DNA of 64,000 bases, taken from positions 248,001-312,000 of the forward strand of contig NZ_LR597501.1 of assembly GCF_902150035.1 (NCBI RefSeq). The letters run 5' to 3'. Position 1 is the stretch's first letter, and the number at the start of each line of letters is the position of its first letter. This DNA comes from Enorma burkinafasonensis (GTDB lineage: Bacteria; Actinomycetota; Coriobacteriia; Coriobacteriales; Coriobacteriaceae). Shown piece after piece: positions 34,622 to 43,600 of the stretch. Position numbers and translations under genes: made by a program. The notes under the pieces were generated by a model. The model saw only the letters and a program-made list of their open reading frames with translations, had not been told where the DNA came from and made no database searches.

Positions 34622-36526
34622 ATGTACACGCAAGATGCCCCCGAGCAGACCATCAAGTACCTCTCGCTTCTGGGGCACCAGTTCCCCAACCAGCAGGCGG
34701 TCTTCACCGAGATCATCAACCTGCAGGCGATTCTCAACCTCCCCAAGGGGACCGAGCACTTCATGAGCGACGTGCACGGCGAGTACGAGGCCTTCCTGCA
34801 CATCCTCAACAACTGCTCCGGCGTGGTGCGCGAGCACGTCGACGAGGACTTCGGCGACACGCTCACCGAGGAGGAGAAGGACAACCTCTGCACGCTCATC
34901 TACTACCCGCGCGAGAAGATCGCGCTCGTGCACGCGGCGCACCAGGACTCGCCCACCTGGTACAAGCGCATGCTGAACCAGCTCATCACCGTGGCGCGGC
35001 GCCTCTCGAGCCGCTACACCCGCTCCAAGGTGCGCAAGGCCATCCCGCACGACTTCGCCTACATCATCGACGAGCTGCTGCACACGCACCCCGACGAGAA
35101 CAACTACCGCGTCCGCTACCACGAGCGCATCATCGACTCCATCCTGGAGACCGACTCGACCGAGGAGTTCATCTACTCGCTCGCTGAGCTCATCAAGGTG
35201 CTCGCGGTCGACCACATCCACCTGGTGGGCGACATCTTCGACCGCGGCGGCGGGGCCGCCAAGATCATGGACCGGCTGCTCGACTGCGTGCACCAGCGCA
35301 CCGACATCCAATGGGGCAACCACGACATCCTCTGGATGGGGGCGGCCGCGGGGGACGCCGCGTGCATCGTGACGGTCCTGCGCAACAACCTGCGCTACGG
35401 CAACTACGAGATCCTGGAAAACGACTACGGTATCTCGCTGCGCGCCCTCATGTCGTTCGCCGACCGCACCTACCGCGCCGGCGAGCGAATCACGCCGCTC
35501 ATGAAGGCCGTCGACGTGCTGCTGTTCAAGCTCGAGGGGCAGATCATCGCCCGGCACCCCGAGTTCGACATGGAGGACCGGCTCCTGCTCGGCAAGATCG
35601 ACCTCGAGGCCGGCACGGTCGAGATCGACGGGCGGACCCACCCGCTCGTCACGAGCGACTTCCCCACCCTCGACCCGGAGCGCCCCTACGAGCTCACGGC
35701 CGAGGAGGAGCGCATCGTGCGCAAGCTCGTCGACGAGTTCACGGGCACCGACCACCTCAAGCGCCATATCGACTACCTGTACCGGCGCGGCTCGGTATAC
35801 CTCGTGAGCAACAACAACCTGCTCTTCCACGGCTGCGTGCCGCTCAACGAGGACGGGACCTTCGCGAGCATCAACTGCGAGGGCACCTGGCGCTCGGGCC
35901 GCGACTACCTCGATTTCTGCGACCGCATCGCCCGGCGCGCCTGGCGCACGCGCGACCGCGCCGCCCTCGACTGGATGTGGTACCTCTGGATCGGCTTTCG
36001 CTCGCCGCTCTCGGGGCGCCACGTGAAGACGTTCGAGCGCTCGTTCATCGAGGACCAAGCGACCTGGCGCGAGCCCATGGACCCGTACTTCACCCTCACG
36101 AACGACCCCGCCTGCTGCGACGCGATCATGCGCGAGTTCGGCGTGCAGCCCGAGCGCGGGCACATCGTGAACGGCCACACGCCCGTCAAGACCACGAGCG
36201 GCGAGAAGCCCATCCGCGCCGACGGCAAGCTGCTCGTCATCGACGGCGGCTTCTGCACGGCATACCACCCCAAGACCGGCATCGCGGGCTACACCCTGAT
36301 CTCGAGCTCGCGCGGCATGCGCCTGAAGGCGCACGAGGCGTTCAAGAACGTCACCGAGGCCATCACGCACAACGCCGACATCCACAGCGAGACCAACCGC
36401 TTCGCCTCCGCCGAACGCCGCATCATGGTCGCCGACACCGACACCGGCGCCGAGATCCGCAACCAGATCCAGGACCTCAGGATGCTGCTCGACGCGTACC
36501 GCACGGGTCTCATCAAGGAGCGCTGA
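34622..36526 (+). CDS. fbp: Fructose-1,6-bisphosphatase, class III
   Basis: A 634-residue metallophosphatase of the class III type known from Firmicutes and some anaerobic actinobacteria; it is the gluconeogenic step to fructose 6-phosphate. The calcineurin-like metal motifs are visible in order: FMSDVHGEYEAFLHI, HLVGDIFDRGGG, IQWGNHDILWMG, LLFHGCVPLNEDG, and VNGHTPVKTTSGEKP with LLVIDGGFC. The length agrees with the family. ATG 34622 has AAGGAG 6 nt upstream. It follows pta after 223 bp, which show no clear structure. Confidence 0.95.
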   Translation: MYTQDAPEQTIKYLSLLGHQFPNQQAVFTEIINLQAILNLPKGTEHFMSDVHGEYEAFLHILNNCSGVVREHVDEDFGDTLTEEEKDNLCTLIYYPREKIALVHAAHQDSPTWYKRMLNQLITVARRLSSRYTRSKVRKAIPHDFAYIIDELLHTHPDENNYRVRYHERIIDSILETDSTEEFIYSLAELIKVLAVDHIHLVGDIFDRGGGAAKIMDRLLDCVHQRTDIQWGNHDILWMGAAAGDAACIVTVLRNNLRYGNYEILENDYGISLRALMSFADRTYRAGERITPLMKAVDVLLFKLEGQIIARHPEFDMEDRLLLGKIDLEAGTVEIDGRTHPLVTSDFPTLDPERPYELTAEEERIVRKLVDEFTGTDHLKRHIDYLYRRGSVYLVSNNNLLFHGCVPLNEDGTFASINCEGTWRSGRDYLDFCDRIARRAWRTRDRAALDWMWYLWIGFRSPLSGRHVKTFERSFIEDQATWREPMDPYFTLTNDPACCDAIMREFGVQPERGHIVNGHTPVKTTSGEKPIRADGKLLVIDGGFCTAYHPKTGIAGYTLISSSRGMRLKAHEAFKNVTEAITHNADIHSETNRFASAERRIMVADTDTGAEIRNQIQDLRMLLDAYRTGLIKER

Positions 36527-36593
36527 CGGGGCGCGGGCGGGCGCGCCGATACCGGCGTCTGCCGCGTCACGGTATCCGCGGCAGGCGGTCGGC

Positions 36594-36599
36594 TATAAT
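36594..36599 (+). promoter_or_regulatory. Probable -10 element for the first gtrA-like gene
   Basis: TATAAT 41 bp before the ATG, with no good -35 in the GC-rich sequence upstream. Confidence 0.45.
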
Positions 36600-36640
36600 A
36601 CGTCGGTCGGAGACACGGTTGGAGACGGAAGAGACACACC

Positions 36641-37033
36641 ATGGGCAAGCTCGTCGCGCAGATCATGAAGTTCGGCGTCGTTGGCGTCATCGCGTTTTTC
36701 ATCGATTTCGGCGTGATGGTGTTCCTCACCGAGGTCTTCGGCATGAACCCGGTCGCGTCGGCGACGATCTCGTTCACCGTCTCGGTGGTGTTCAACTACC
36801 TCGCCAGCATGCGCTACGTCTTCCAGCATCGCGAGGGCATGAGCCGCACGCGCGAGTTCGTCATCTTCGTCGTGCTCTCCATCATTGGCCTCATCATCAA
36901 CGATGTGCTCATGTGGGCGGGGACGGAATGGGCCTCGCTCGACTACCGGCTCGTGAAGATCTTCGCCACCGCGGTCGTGATGGTCTGGAACTTCGTGACG
37001 CGCAAGGTCTTCCTCGAGGAGCATGGCGCGTAG
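36641..37033 (+). CDS. GtrA-family membrane protein, first copy
   Basis: A 130-residue protein with four membrane helices and the GtrA pattern: FGVVGVIAFFIDFGVMVFL, TISFTVSVVFNYLASMRYVF and VVMVWNFVTRKVFL. GtrA proteins are thought to carry lipid-linked sugars across the membrane for decoration of surface polymers. It is similar along its whole length to the next gene, so the pair are tandem paralogues. Start ATG 36641. Glf and a family 2 glycosyltransferase, possible sources of such a sugar, are encoded 3.5 kb upstream. Confidence 0.9.
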   Translation: MGKLVAQIMKFGVVGVIAFFIDFGVMVFLTEVFGMNPVASATISFTVSVVFNYLASMRYVFQHREGMSRTREFVIFVVLSIIGLIINDVLMWAGTEWASLDYRLVKIFATAVVMVWNFVTRKVFLEEHGA

Positions 37034-37128
37034 GGGCCGCCGCCCGCGCGGATCCCCGGGAATCCCGTGCGAAATGCGCAGATTTCGTCGTGCTTTTCTG
37101 CGTTATCGGTATAAACCCTTACCTGGAC

Positions 37129-37157
37129 TTACAAAACCTTTACTGATGGACTATAGT
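37129..37157 (+). promoter_or_regulatory. Promoter of the second gtrA-like gene
   Basis: TTACAA (37129-37134), a 17 bp spacer and TATAGT (37152-37157). This shows that the second paralogue has its own promoter. Confidence 0.65.
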
Positions 37158-37220
37158 CACTACCTGCGACGCGACCGATGCGCATAGGGCGCATGGCATG
37201 CCACGATACGGAGTGATCGC

Positions 37221-37625
37221 GTGCTCGATACGCTTAAATACCCCGGGACCCAGCAGTTCCTCAAGTTCGCCGTGGTGGGCATCATCTCCTTCGCGGTCGA
37301 CTGGCTGCTCCTCGTGTTCCTGACCGACGTCTGCCGCGTCGACTACCTCGTGAGCACGAGCATCTCGTTTCTGATCTCCGTCGCCCTGAACTACGCGCTC
37401 AGCGTCCGCTACGTGTTCCCGCATCGCGATGACATGAGCCGCAAGCGCGAGTTCACCATCTTCGCCATCCTCTCCGCCATCGGTCTGGGCCTCACCGACG
37501 TCTTCATGTTCGTGGGCGTCACCATGCTGAACGTGGCCTATCAGGCCATGAAGGTCATCGCCACCTTCTGCGTGACCTGGTACAACTACTTCAGCCGCAG
37601 GAAGTTCCTCACCGCGGTGAAATAG
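37221..37625 (+). CDS. GtrA-family membrane protein, second copy
   Basis: A 134-residue four-helix GtrA protein (FLKFAVVGIISFAVDWLLL, SISFLISVALNYALSVRYVF, FCVTWYNYFSRRKFL). It starts with GTG 37221, which has a GGAG site and is the only sensible start. Relative to the first copy it keeps the charged loops (HRDDMSRKREF versus HREGMSRTREF), pointing to a common function with perhaps different partners. A good terminator follows. Confidence 0.9.
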   Translation: MLDTLKYPGTQQFLKFAVVGIISFAVDWLLLVFLTDVCRVDYLVSTSISFLISVALNYALSVRYVFPHRDDMSRKREFTIFAILSAIGLGLTDVFMFVGVTMLNVAYQAMKVIATFCVTWYNYFSRRKFLTAVK

Positions 37626-37656
37626 CGCGACGCACCCGACCGGCAACGAACCTTGA

Positions 37657-37684
37657 AACGCCAGCCTCGCGGCTGGCGTTTTCG
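37657..37684 (+). terminator. Terminator after the GtrA pair
   Basis: AACGCCAGCC, TCGC, GGCTGGCGTT, then TTCG: a perfect 10 bp stem. Confidence 0.92.
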
Positions 37685-37801
37685 TCATCGGGGCGCTTTC
37701 GCGCTACGGACCCGACCCTCCATGGGATGCCGCTCGGAAACCCGCGGGATCGGTACGCTATCTCCCGACCGGAGCCTGCGATTTCGGCCATCCCATCGGC
37801 G

Positions 37802-37958
37802 ACCCAGACACATTTTTCGATTTTGTACGATTGGCCTATGTTCGCCCCAAAATCGAGAAGCCCTCAACTGGGCTTTTCCCATGCGGCGGCGCCCCTTGAG
37901 GCAAAGATGCCAGAAAAGGCCGCAAACAGTCGTACAAAATCGAAAGAAGTGTCTAGGT
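37802..37958. repeat. 157 bp element with 29 bp terminal inverted repeats (MITE-like)
   Basis: The left arm 37802-37830 and right arm 37930-37958 agree at 26 of 29 positions, with a perfect 16 bp core around TCGATTTTGTACGA. The centre carries no gene. It includes AAGCCC, TCAACT, GGGCTT with T's (37858-37877), which resembles a small terminator. No target duplication is evident. The 75 bp between this element and the IS256-type insertion show nothing else clear. Confidence 0.8.
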
Positions 37959-38033
37959 AAACCACATAGAGCATGCCCATCCCGATGGAGGAGGAGGCGC
38001 GAAAACGCGTGGCGCCGCGGCAGAACCGATCAC

Positions 38034-39495
38034 GTCGGAAATGTTGGTGTAAGAGGACGCTGCCTGTAAGCGAAACGGCCATTGCCTAGAATCTGAAATC
38101 GCGACATTACAGGTTCTAGAGAAAGGCAACGACCGCGATGAACAGCATACCAGAGTCGGCGATTCTCCCGCCCGCGCTTCCCCGCTTCGAGGACGGCTTC
38201 ATCAACATGCAGGAGCTCCTGAGATCGCTGGCCGAGTCCGTGGTCAACGAGATCATGCCCGCCGAGGCGGACCAGCTCTGCGACGCCACCGGCAACAGCG
38301 GGAACGGGTACAGGGAGCGGCCCCTCGTCACGTGCGTCGGCACGCTCACGCTGCGCATCCCCAAGCTGCGCGTCGGCAGCTTCTTCCCCGGCGACGCGAT
38401 CGAGCGCTACCAGAGGGTCGACAGGGCGATCGTGGCGGCGGTCAGCGAGATGCACGCGACCGGCACGAGCACGAGGAAGGTGCAGAAGGCCGCCGCGGCG
38501 ATGGGCGTCGAGCGCCTCTCCAAGGACCAGGTCAGCGCGATCTGCGAGCACCTGGACGCCGAGGTGGAGGAGCTCGTCTCGCGGCCGCTGGGCGCGCTCG
38601 GGATGCCGTGCCTGTGGGTGGACGCCACCTACGTCAAGTGCCGCAGGGACCGCCGCGTCGCCTCGACGGCCGTGGTCACGGCCATCGGCTGCGACGAGGG
38701 CGGCTGGCGGCGCGTGCTGGGCGTCTCCGTCGTGGACACCGAGGGCTACGACTCCTGGGTCGGCTTCCTGAGGAGGATCAGGGCGCGCGGCGTGACGGGG
38801 GTCCAGCTCGTCACATCCGACGCGCACGAGGGCCTGAGGAGGGCCATCGAGGAGGTCTTTCAGGGCTCGGCGTGGCAGCGCTGCGTCGTGCACCTCATGC
38901 GCGACTGCGCCCGCGCCGCGCCCGTGTCGAGGGGCCGCGTCAGGCGTGTGTGCAAGATGGTGGCGCCGGTCTTCCGCCTCAAGGAGGCCGGGGCGGTGAG
39001 GGCCGCCTACCACCTGGCGGTCGACATGCTCGAGGGGTGCTGCCCGGAGGCGGCGAGAATCCTGGGGGGCGCCGAGCCAGACGCCCTCGCTCACCTCGAC
39101 TTCCCTCCGGGCCACTGGAAGCGCCTGCGCACCAACAACGTGCAGGAGAGGGCCAACAGGGAGATAAAGCGCAGGGCGCGCGTGGTGCAGGCGTTCCCGA
39201 GCACGGCGTCGCTGGAGCGGCTGGCGGGAGCGGTCATGTGCGACCAGGACGAGGCGCGGTCGGACGCGCGCTACTTCCCCGCGGGGGCGATGTCCGAGCT
39301 CTACGAGGAGCAGGGGGCGGCGGAGGCGGCCTCGCCGGAGAGGCGGGATGAGTGGCTTTCGGTGGCGAAGAAGGCGATCGAGGCCAGCCTCGAGCTTGCC
39401 GACGAGCTGGAGGCGGCATAGGATGGGGTTGGTTAAGGATTTAGGGTGATGGCCAGCCTGCTTGCAGAATCGACCCATACACCAACTTTCTCGAC
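38034..39495 (+). mobile_element. IS256-family insertion sequence
   Basis: An element of about 1.46 kb with one transposase gene. The outer 18 bp at each end (38034-38051 and 39478-39495) are inverted repeats agreeing at 15 positions, with a shared core GTTGGTGTA. Weaker similarity (GGCCAT) continues about 50 bp inward. I see no 8-9 bp target duplication, so the exact ends are uncertain by a few bases or the copy is old. Confidence 0.82.
38138..39421 (+). CDS. IS256-family (Mutator-type) transposase
   Basis: A 427-residue DDE transposase that appears intact. The acidic triad is plausibly in CLWVDATYVK, QLVTSDAHEGL and NNVQERANREIKRRAR, with the family's C/H region WQRCVVHLMRD between. The N-terminal half has the helix-turn-helix-like stretch TGTSTRKVQKAAAAMGVERLS. 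ATG 38138 has an AAAGG site 11 nt upstream. Nothing suggests inactivation, so the element may still be mobile. Confidence 0.93.
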   Translation: MNSIPESAILPPALPRFEDGFINMQELLRSLAESVVNEIMPAEADQLCDATGNSGNGYRERPLVTCVGTLTLRIPKLRVGSFFPGDAIERYQRVDRAIVAAVSEMHATGTSTRKVQKAAAAMGVERLSKDQVSAICEHLDAEVEELVSRPLGALGMPCLWVDATYVKCRRDRRVASTAVVTAIGCDEGGWRRVLGVSVVDTEGYDSWVGFLRRIRARGVTGVQLVTSDAHEGLRRAIEEVFQGSAWQRCVVHLMRDCARAAPVSRGRVRRVCKMVAPVFRLKEAGAVRAAYHLAVDMLEGCCPEAARILGGAEPDALAHLDFPPGHWKRLRTNNVQERANREIKRRARVVQAFPSTASLERLAGAVMCDQDEARSDARYFPAGAMSELYEEQGAAEAASPERRDEWLSVAKKAIEASLELADELEAA

Positions 39496-39512
39496 ACTAC
39501 CATGCGTATGCA

Positions 39513-39538
39513 AAAGGCCAGCCTTTCGACTGGCCTTT
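39513..39538 (-). terminator. Terminator of the DUF4430 surface-protein operon
   Basis: AAAGGCCAG, an 8 nt loop, CTGGCCTTT, with T's on both sides. It lies 60 bp past the stop of the small DUF4430 gene and just outside the IS right end. Confidence 0.85.
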
Positions 39539-39597
39539 CTGTTACCGATGCGCTATCTCTCGAGTTTGCCGCTGCAGAATTCGCCGAGCAAACCGCA

Positions 39598-40644
39598 CTA
39601 AGACGTCACGTAGAACCAACGGACCTGATCGCCATCGGACAGCACGTAGTTGCTCGCACTGGTGTTGATGCTATTGCCGTTCACGGTATACACCCATCCG
39701 CTCATATCGCCGTGCTCTTTCTCGGCGAGGCCCGCGATGGCGGAGACGTATATGCCGTACGCCGTCGATTGGGCGTTCACGCTGATGCCCGTCGCTAGCA
39801 GGGCGTCGTAGACCGTGGAGCCGGCGACGAGCGAAAGGTTGGCAGAAGAGCTCCCTGCACCCACCGATGAACCATCGACCGTAATGGCGACCGAGATGCT
39901 GGCGTCCGACGACCCCCCGCTGGTGGAAGCCGTGTCACTCCCCTGCTCTTGCGAGGCGCCGGAAGCAGAGGACCCGTTCGACCCGGACGCCTCCCTAAAT
40001 GGAATCTCCGAGCCGTCGGGTAACACCGGAGCCTCGCCGGAAGCCTGCGCTATGCCGGATGCGGCAAGGGCATCGAAGCATGCGTCCGAGAACCGATAGG
40101 CGCTGCACGCAGCGACGAGCTCCGCCAAGCCACCGCTAGCAGGGGCCTGCGAAGCGTCCATGCAATAGGCGGCAATCACGGAGCCGGATGCGTCCTCGGC
40201 AATCCACGTGACACGATACCCATCCGCGCCCTGCTCACCCAGCCAAGATGCCAAGGCGGCCGTGCGGCGTGCGGAGAGCTCAGCAGCATCTGCGAGGTCG
40301 CCGGCAACCTTGGACTCCACCCACACGCCTCCGGAAGAGACGACGACCGAAAGCTCCTCTTCGGCGTCCAGCGAAACATCGTCACCATCGAATGCGAGGC
40401 CGCGCAGGGCGGCATCGATGTCCTCGACCGCGGGGGACCAGGCAGTCGAAGCGGAGTCTGCCTGGTCGGCATCGGACGCCTGGTCGTCCGCCACGGTGTT
40501 GAACAGCTCCGACGAGAGGAACGCCAAGGGGTCCCCGCCGGCGGCATAGATCCCCGCGCACCATGCGCACACCGCGATCAACACGGCAGCAACAAGTGCC
40601 ACGGCAAGGCGCGCAGGCGACACCCGAAAGAGGCTGCTACGCAT
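39598..40644 (-). CDS. Secreted DUF4430-domain protein
   Basis: A 348-residue exported protein. The N-terminal hydrophobic stretch (LAVALVAAVLIAVCAWCAGIYAAGG) is a signal peptide or anchor. A middle domain with a cysteine pair (about residues 110-210) and a Ser/Gly-rich linker follow. The C-terminal 90 residues are a DUF4430 domain (LVAGSTVYDALLATGI, SGWVYTVNGNSIN, LSDGDQVRWFYVTS). DUF4430 is related to the C-terminal domain of transcobalamin and intrinsic factor. The start codon overlaps the stop of the giant surface-protein gene by 8 bp (ATGCGTAG), so the two are translationally coupled and presumably share the cobalamin riboswitch. Confidence 0.87.
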   Translation of the reverse strand: MRSSLFRVSPARLAVALVAAVLIAVCAWCAGIYAAGGDPLAFLSSELFNTVADDQASDADQADSASTAWSPAVEDIDAALRGLAFDGDDVSLDAEEELSVVVSSGGVWVESKVAGDLADAAELSARRTAALASWLGEQGADGYRVTWIAEDASGSVIAAYCMDASQAPASGGLAELVAACSAYRFSDACFDALAASGIAQASGEAPVLPDGSEIPFREASGSNGSSASGASQEQGSDTASTSGGSSDASISVAITVDGSSVGAGSSSANLSLVAGSTVYDALLATGISVNAQSTAYGIYVSAIAGLAEKEHGDMSGWVYTVNGNSINTSASNYVLSDGDQVRWFYVTS

Positions 40645-43600
40645 GGCCTTCTCCCTTCTCGCGCCGGCGTCCCGTCATCCACGCTGCAGCGAGGACCAAG
40701 GCGCCAAGTCCCATACCCACAAACGGCCAGAGCGGCACCCCGTCGCGCGTGGCCGACGTAGCAGCCACGGCCTCCTCGCCATCGAGCAACGTCGCGACCG
40801 GGGCGTCCGATGCGAATCTGCCAAGCAGCGACCCTTCGGCAGAGCCCGCCGCGCCGCCGATCATGCCGTTGAGCGAGGTGCGCAGCGACGGAATCTGCGT
40901 GGACGAGCCAGCCGTGTTCCCCGCGCCATCCTCGCCCGGCGCATCCCCGGAGCCCGACTCATCGGGCTCGACGATGGCAGACCCCGGCAGGAGCTTGAAC
41001 AGGTAGCCAGAGTCATTCAGGTAGTAGACCGCGCCATCTGCACCCACGACCACGTTAGCGGTGCACCATTCCGCCGCGCTACCAGACGGAAGGTAGAGCA
41101 GCTTGGCGACGCTATCGCCAACACGGTAGAGATAGGCGGCGCCGGACGGCGCGTTGCAGGTGAAGTAGACGTACACAGCGCCATCGCGCACCGAGACGGT
41201 CGGCGTGGACATGACCGCGCCAGGCAGCGACGTGCCCTCGCCATAGGTCGTCACGCTATAGGCGACCTGCATGCTCGCCAGATCGATCACCGCGAGCACG
41301 CCGCCGTTATCCGCCGAAGTGCCGCCCACGTACGCCCGTCCACCGGTGATAGTAGGGGTCGATGTCGAGTACGCGGCAAAGGAGACGCCGCCCGTCTTGG
41401 AAAGCGACCCGTCCTCCCCAAGGGCAATCCTGTGGAGCACACCATCGCGCGAGGTCACATAGAGCACGGACGGGTCATCGGGGTCCGCAACGGGCTTGGA
41501 GCGGACCGTAGAGCCCAGGGGAAGCTCGGCCAAAACGTCGCCGGTCGCCGGGTCGATCGAACGCACCGTGCCGCTGCCGTCCACCGTGACCAGGACATCC
41601 CCGGTGAGCTCCGCGCCCGTCCAGTAGTACCCGGCATCCCCGGAGCCCGTGCTCGACCACCGCACGGCCCCGGTGCGCAGGTTCACGCAGAAGAAGGCGC
41701 CCGCATCACCCGCGGCGTTCGTCGTGCCAAAATACGCGTACCCGCCCACGACCGTGATCGAGGAGAGACTCTGCTGCCCTTCGGCAAGAACATCGGTGAG
41801 GGTGACCGTCACGAGCGTATCGGCCCTCAGCACCTGGAGGCGTCCGCCGTGAAGCGGCACGACAATGAGGCCGTCGCTATACACCACACGCGCCGCCGAG
41901 TCGATCGAGGTCGCAAGCACGGCGGACCCCAGCGACGCCCCGGTCGCAGCGTTGTAGACCTTGAGTTTGTCGCCCACGGCTACATACAAGCGCCCCTCCA
42001 CGATAACGGGGTCGCTCGCGTAGACGGACGACGAGATGTCGCTGCCCACGTCGACGCTCCAGGCGAGCTCGCCGCCCTCGGTGGGCGTGCCGTCGTTCTC
42101 GACAGCACCCGGGGCGAACCCCTCCCACTCAGCTTCCCAATCGCTCGGGCGGCCGTCCCAGGCATCCTGATCCACCTGGACGTCGTTCTGGGGCAGGTCG
42201 GTGCCCCGCGCCGAGTAATACCAGACGATCTGGCTACCTGGCTCGAGCACAATCTGCCCGGCGCCCACCGGTGCGGGCTCGCCGTCGACGAACAGCTGCC
42301 AGTACTTGCCCGTCGCCTCATCCCAGCCAAGCGCGGCACCGGTATAGGGCGACGTGATGGACGAGAGGAGGTACGCCCCGGTCCCCTCGCCGTCTGCCAC
42401 GTGCTCAAGGCTGCTCGCATCGAGCACGCGCTCCGTGAGGTCCGCTGCCGTGGAACCTTCGGGCAGGGAGACCTCGGTAAGCCCCACCCACGAGGTGTCT
42501 GCGCCCTCAGCATCCGGGCCTATAACCTGCACGATCGAAGTGACCTTGGCCGTACCGATATCGTCGAGCGACGCACCGTAGGCCGAGTAGTACCACACGA
42601 TCTCGTCGCCAGCTTGCAAGGTGACGTCGCCTGCGCCCACAGCAGACGCGGTGCCGTTCACAAACAGCTGCCAGTATTTGCCCGTGGCGTCATCGTAGGC
42701 GAGCACGCGGCCGTCCGGCGAGGTGATGCTGTTCAGATACCAACCGTACGCGCTTGTCTGCGCATCCGCCTCGAGGCCCGCCTCGGCCAAAAGAGTCTCC
42801 GTGAGCTCCGCAGCCGTGGTGCCCTGGGCAACCTCGATGCTAGCGGGCGCGGCCCACACCTCATCGTCCCCAAAGGCATCGACGCCCACCACCTGGGCGG
42901 TCACCGAGATGCCCTGCTCCGTGGAGCCCGAGGTCCCCCGGACGGTCACCGTCGCCGTCACGGTCTGGCCCGTGAGCTCCGCAAACACCGGGCCCCAGGT
43001 GGGGTCGTCCGCATAGCGCTCGGCATAGCGGGCATAGCGCTCGCTGGAAAGCTGACTCGTGATGGTCACCTGGGTGTCGCGCGCGGGCCTCGTGACGGCA
43101 AGCGTGTCGTGCGCGATGACGGTCGCGTTGCTCGACTTGTACCAGTGGCCGGCAACGACGCCCATGTCGTCGTCCGGCTCGAGGTCGTCCGTAACGATGC
43201 CGTCGCCGGCGGCGTTGGCCGTCGAGTAATCCCGCGCCCAAGCAAGCTCACCGTTCTCGTCGAGATAGGCCTTCTGGAACGTGGCGAGGTCGCCCGTGAC
43301 GGCGTTTACGTTCTGGCCGTTCAAGATGGCGGCGGCATAGCCTGCCTTGGCCGCATCCATGAGGTCGCGCTCGGCCTCGAGGTCAGAAGCATCGAGCGGA
43401 GCAACGACGAGTTCGATGGTCTTGCTAGCGGTAACCTCAGGGTTGTCTTTGCTGGTCACCGTGAGCGTGAGCTCGACCGGCTCGCCCTGCTCGCCCGGCA
43501 GCGGTTGGTACACGTTGCCGCGGTATCCGTTGATCTGAACGGCATCATTGGAGGCAGTGTATGTTACCGAGTAGTACTTTCCGTCGACCGCTATGGTGCC

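Noticed and set aside
37653-38069. Open frames across the 157 bp inverted-repeat element
   Set aside because: They cross the terminator and both inverted repeats, have no ribosome site, and resemble no family.
38025-39505. Target site duplication of the IS256-type element
   Set aside because: The 8-9 bp outside each inverted repeat do not match at any reasonable choice of ends.
40637-40720. LPXTG-type sorting signal at the end of the giant surface protein
   Set aside because: There is a membrane helix and a charged tail but no LPXTG-like motif before it, so I treat it as membrane-anchored.
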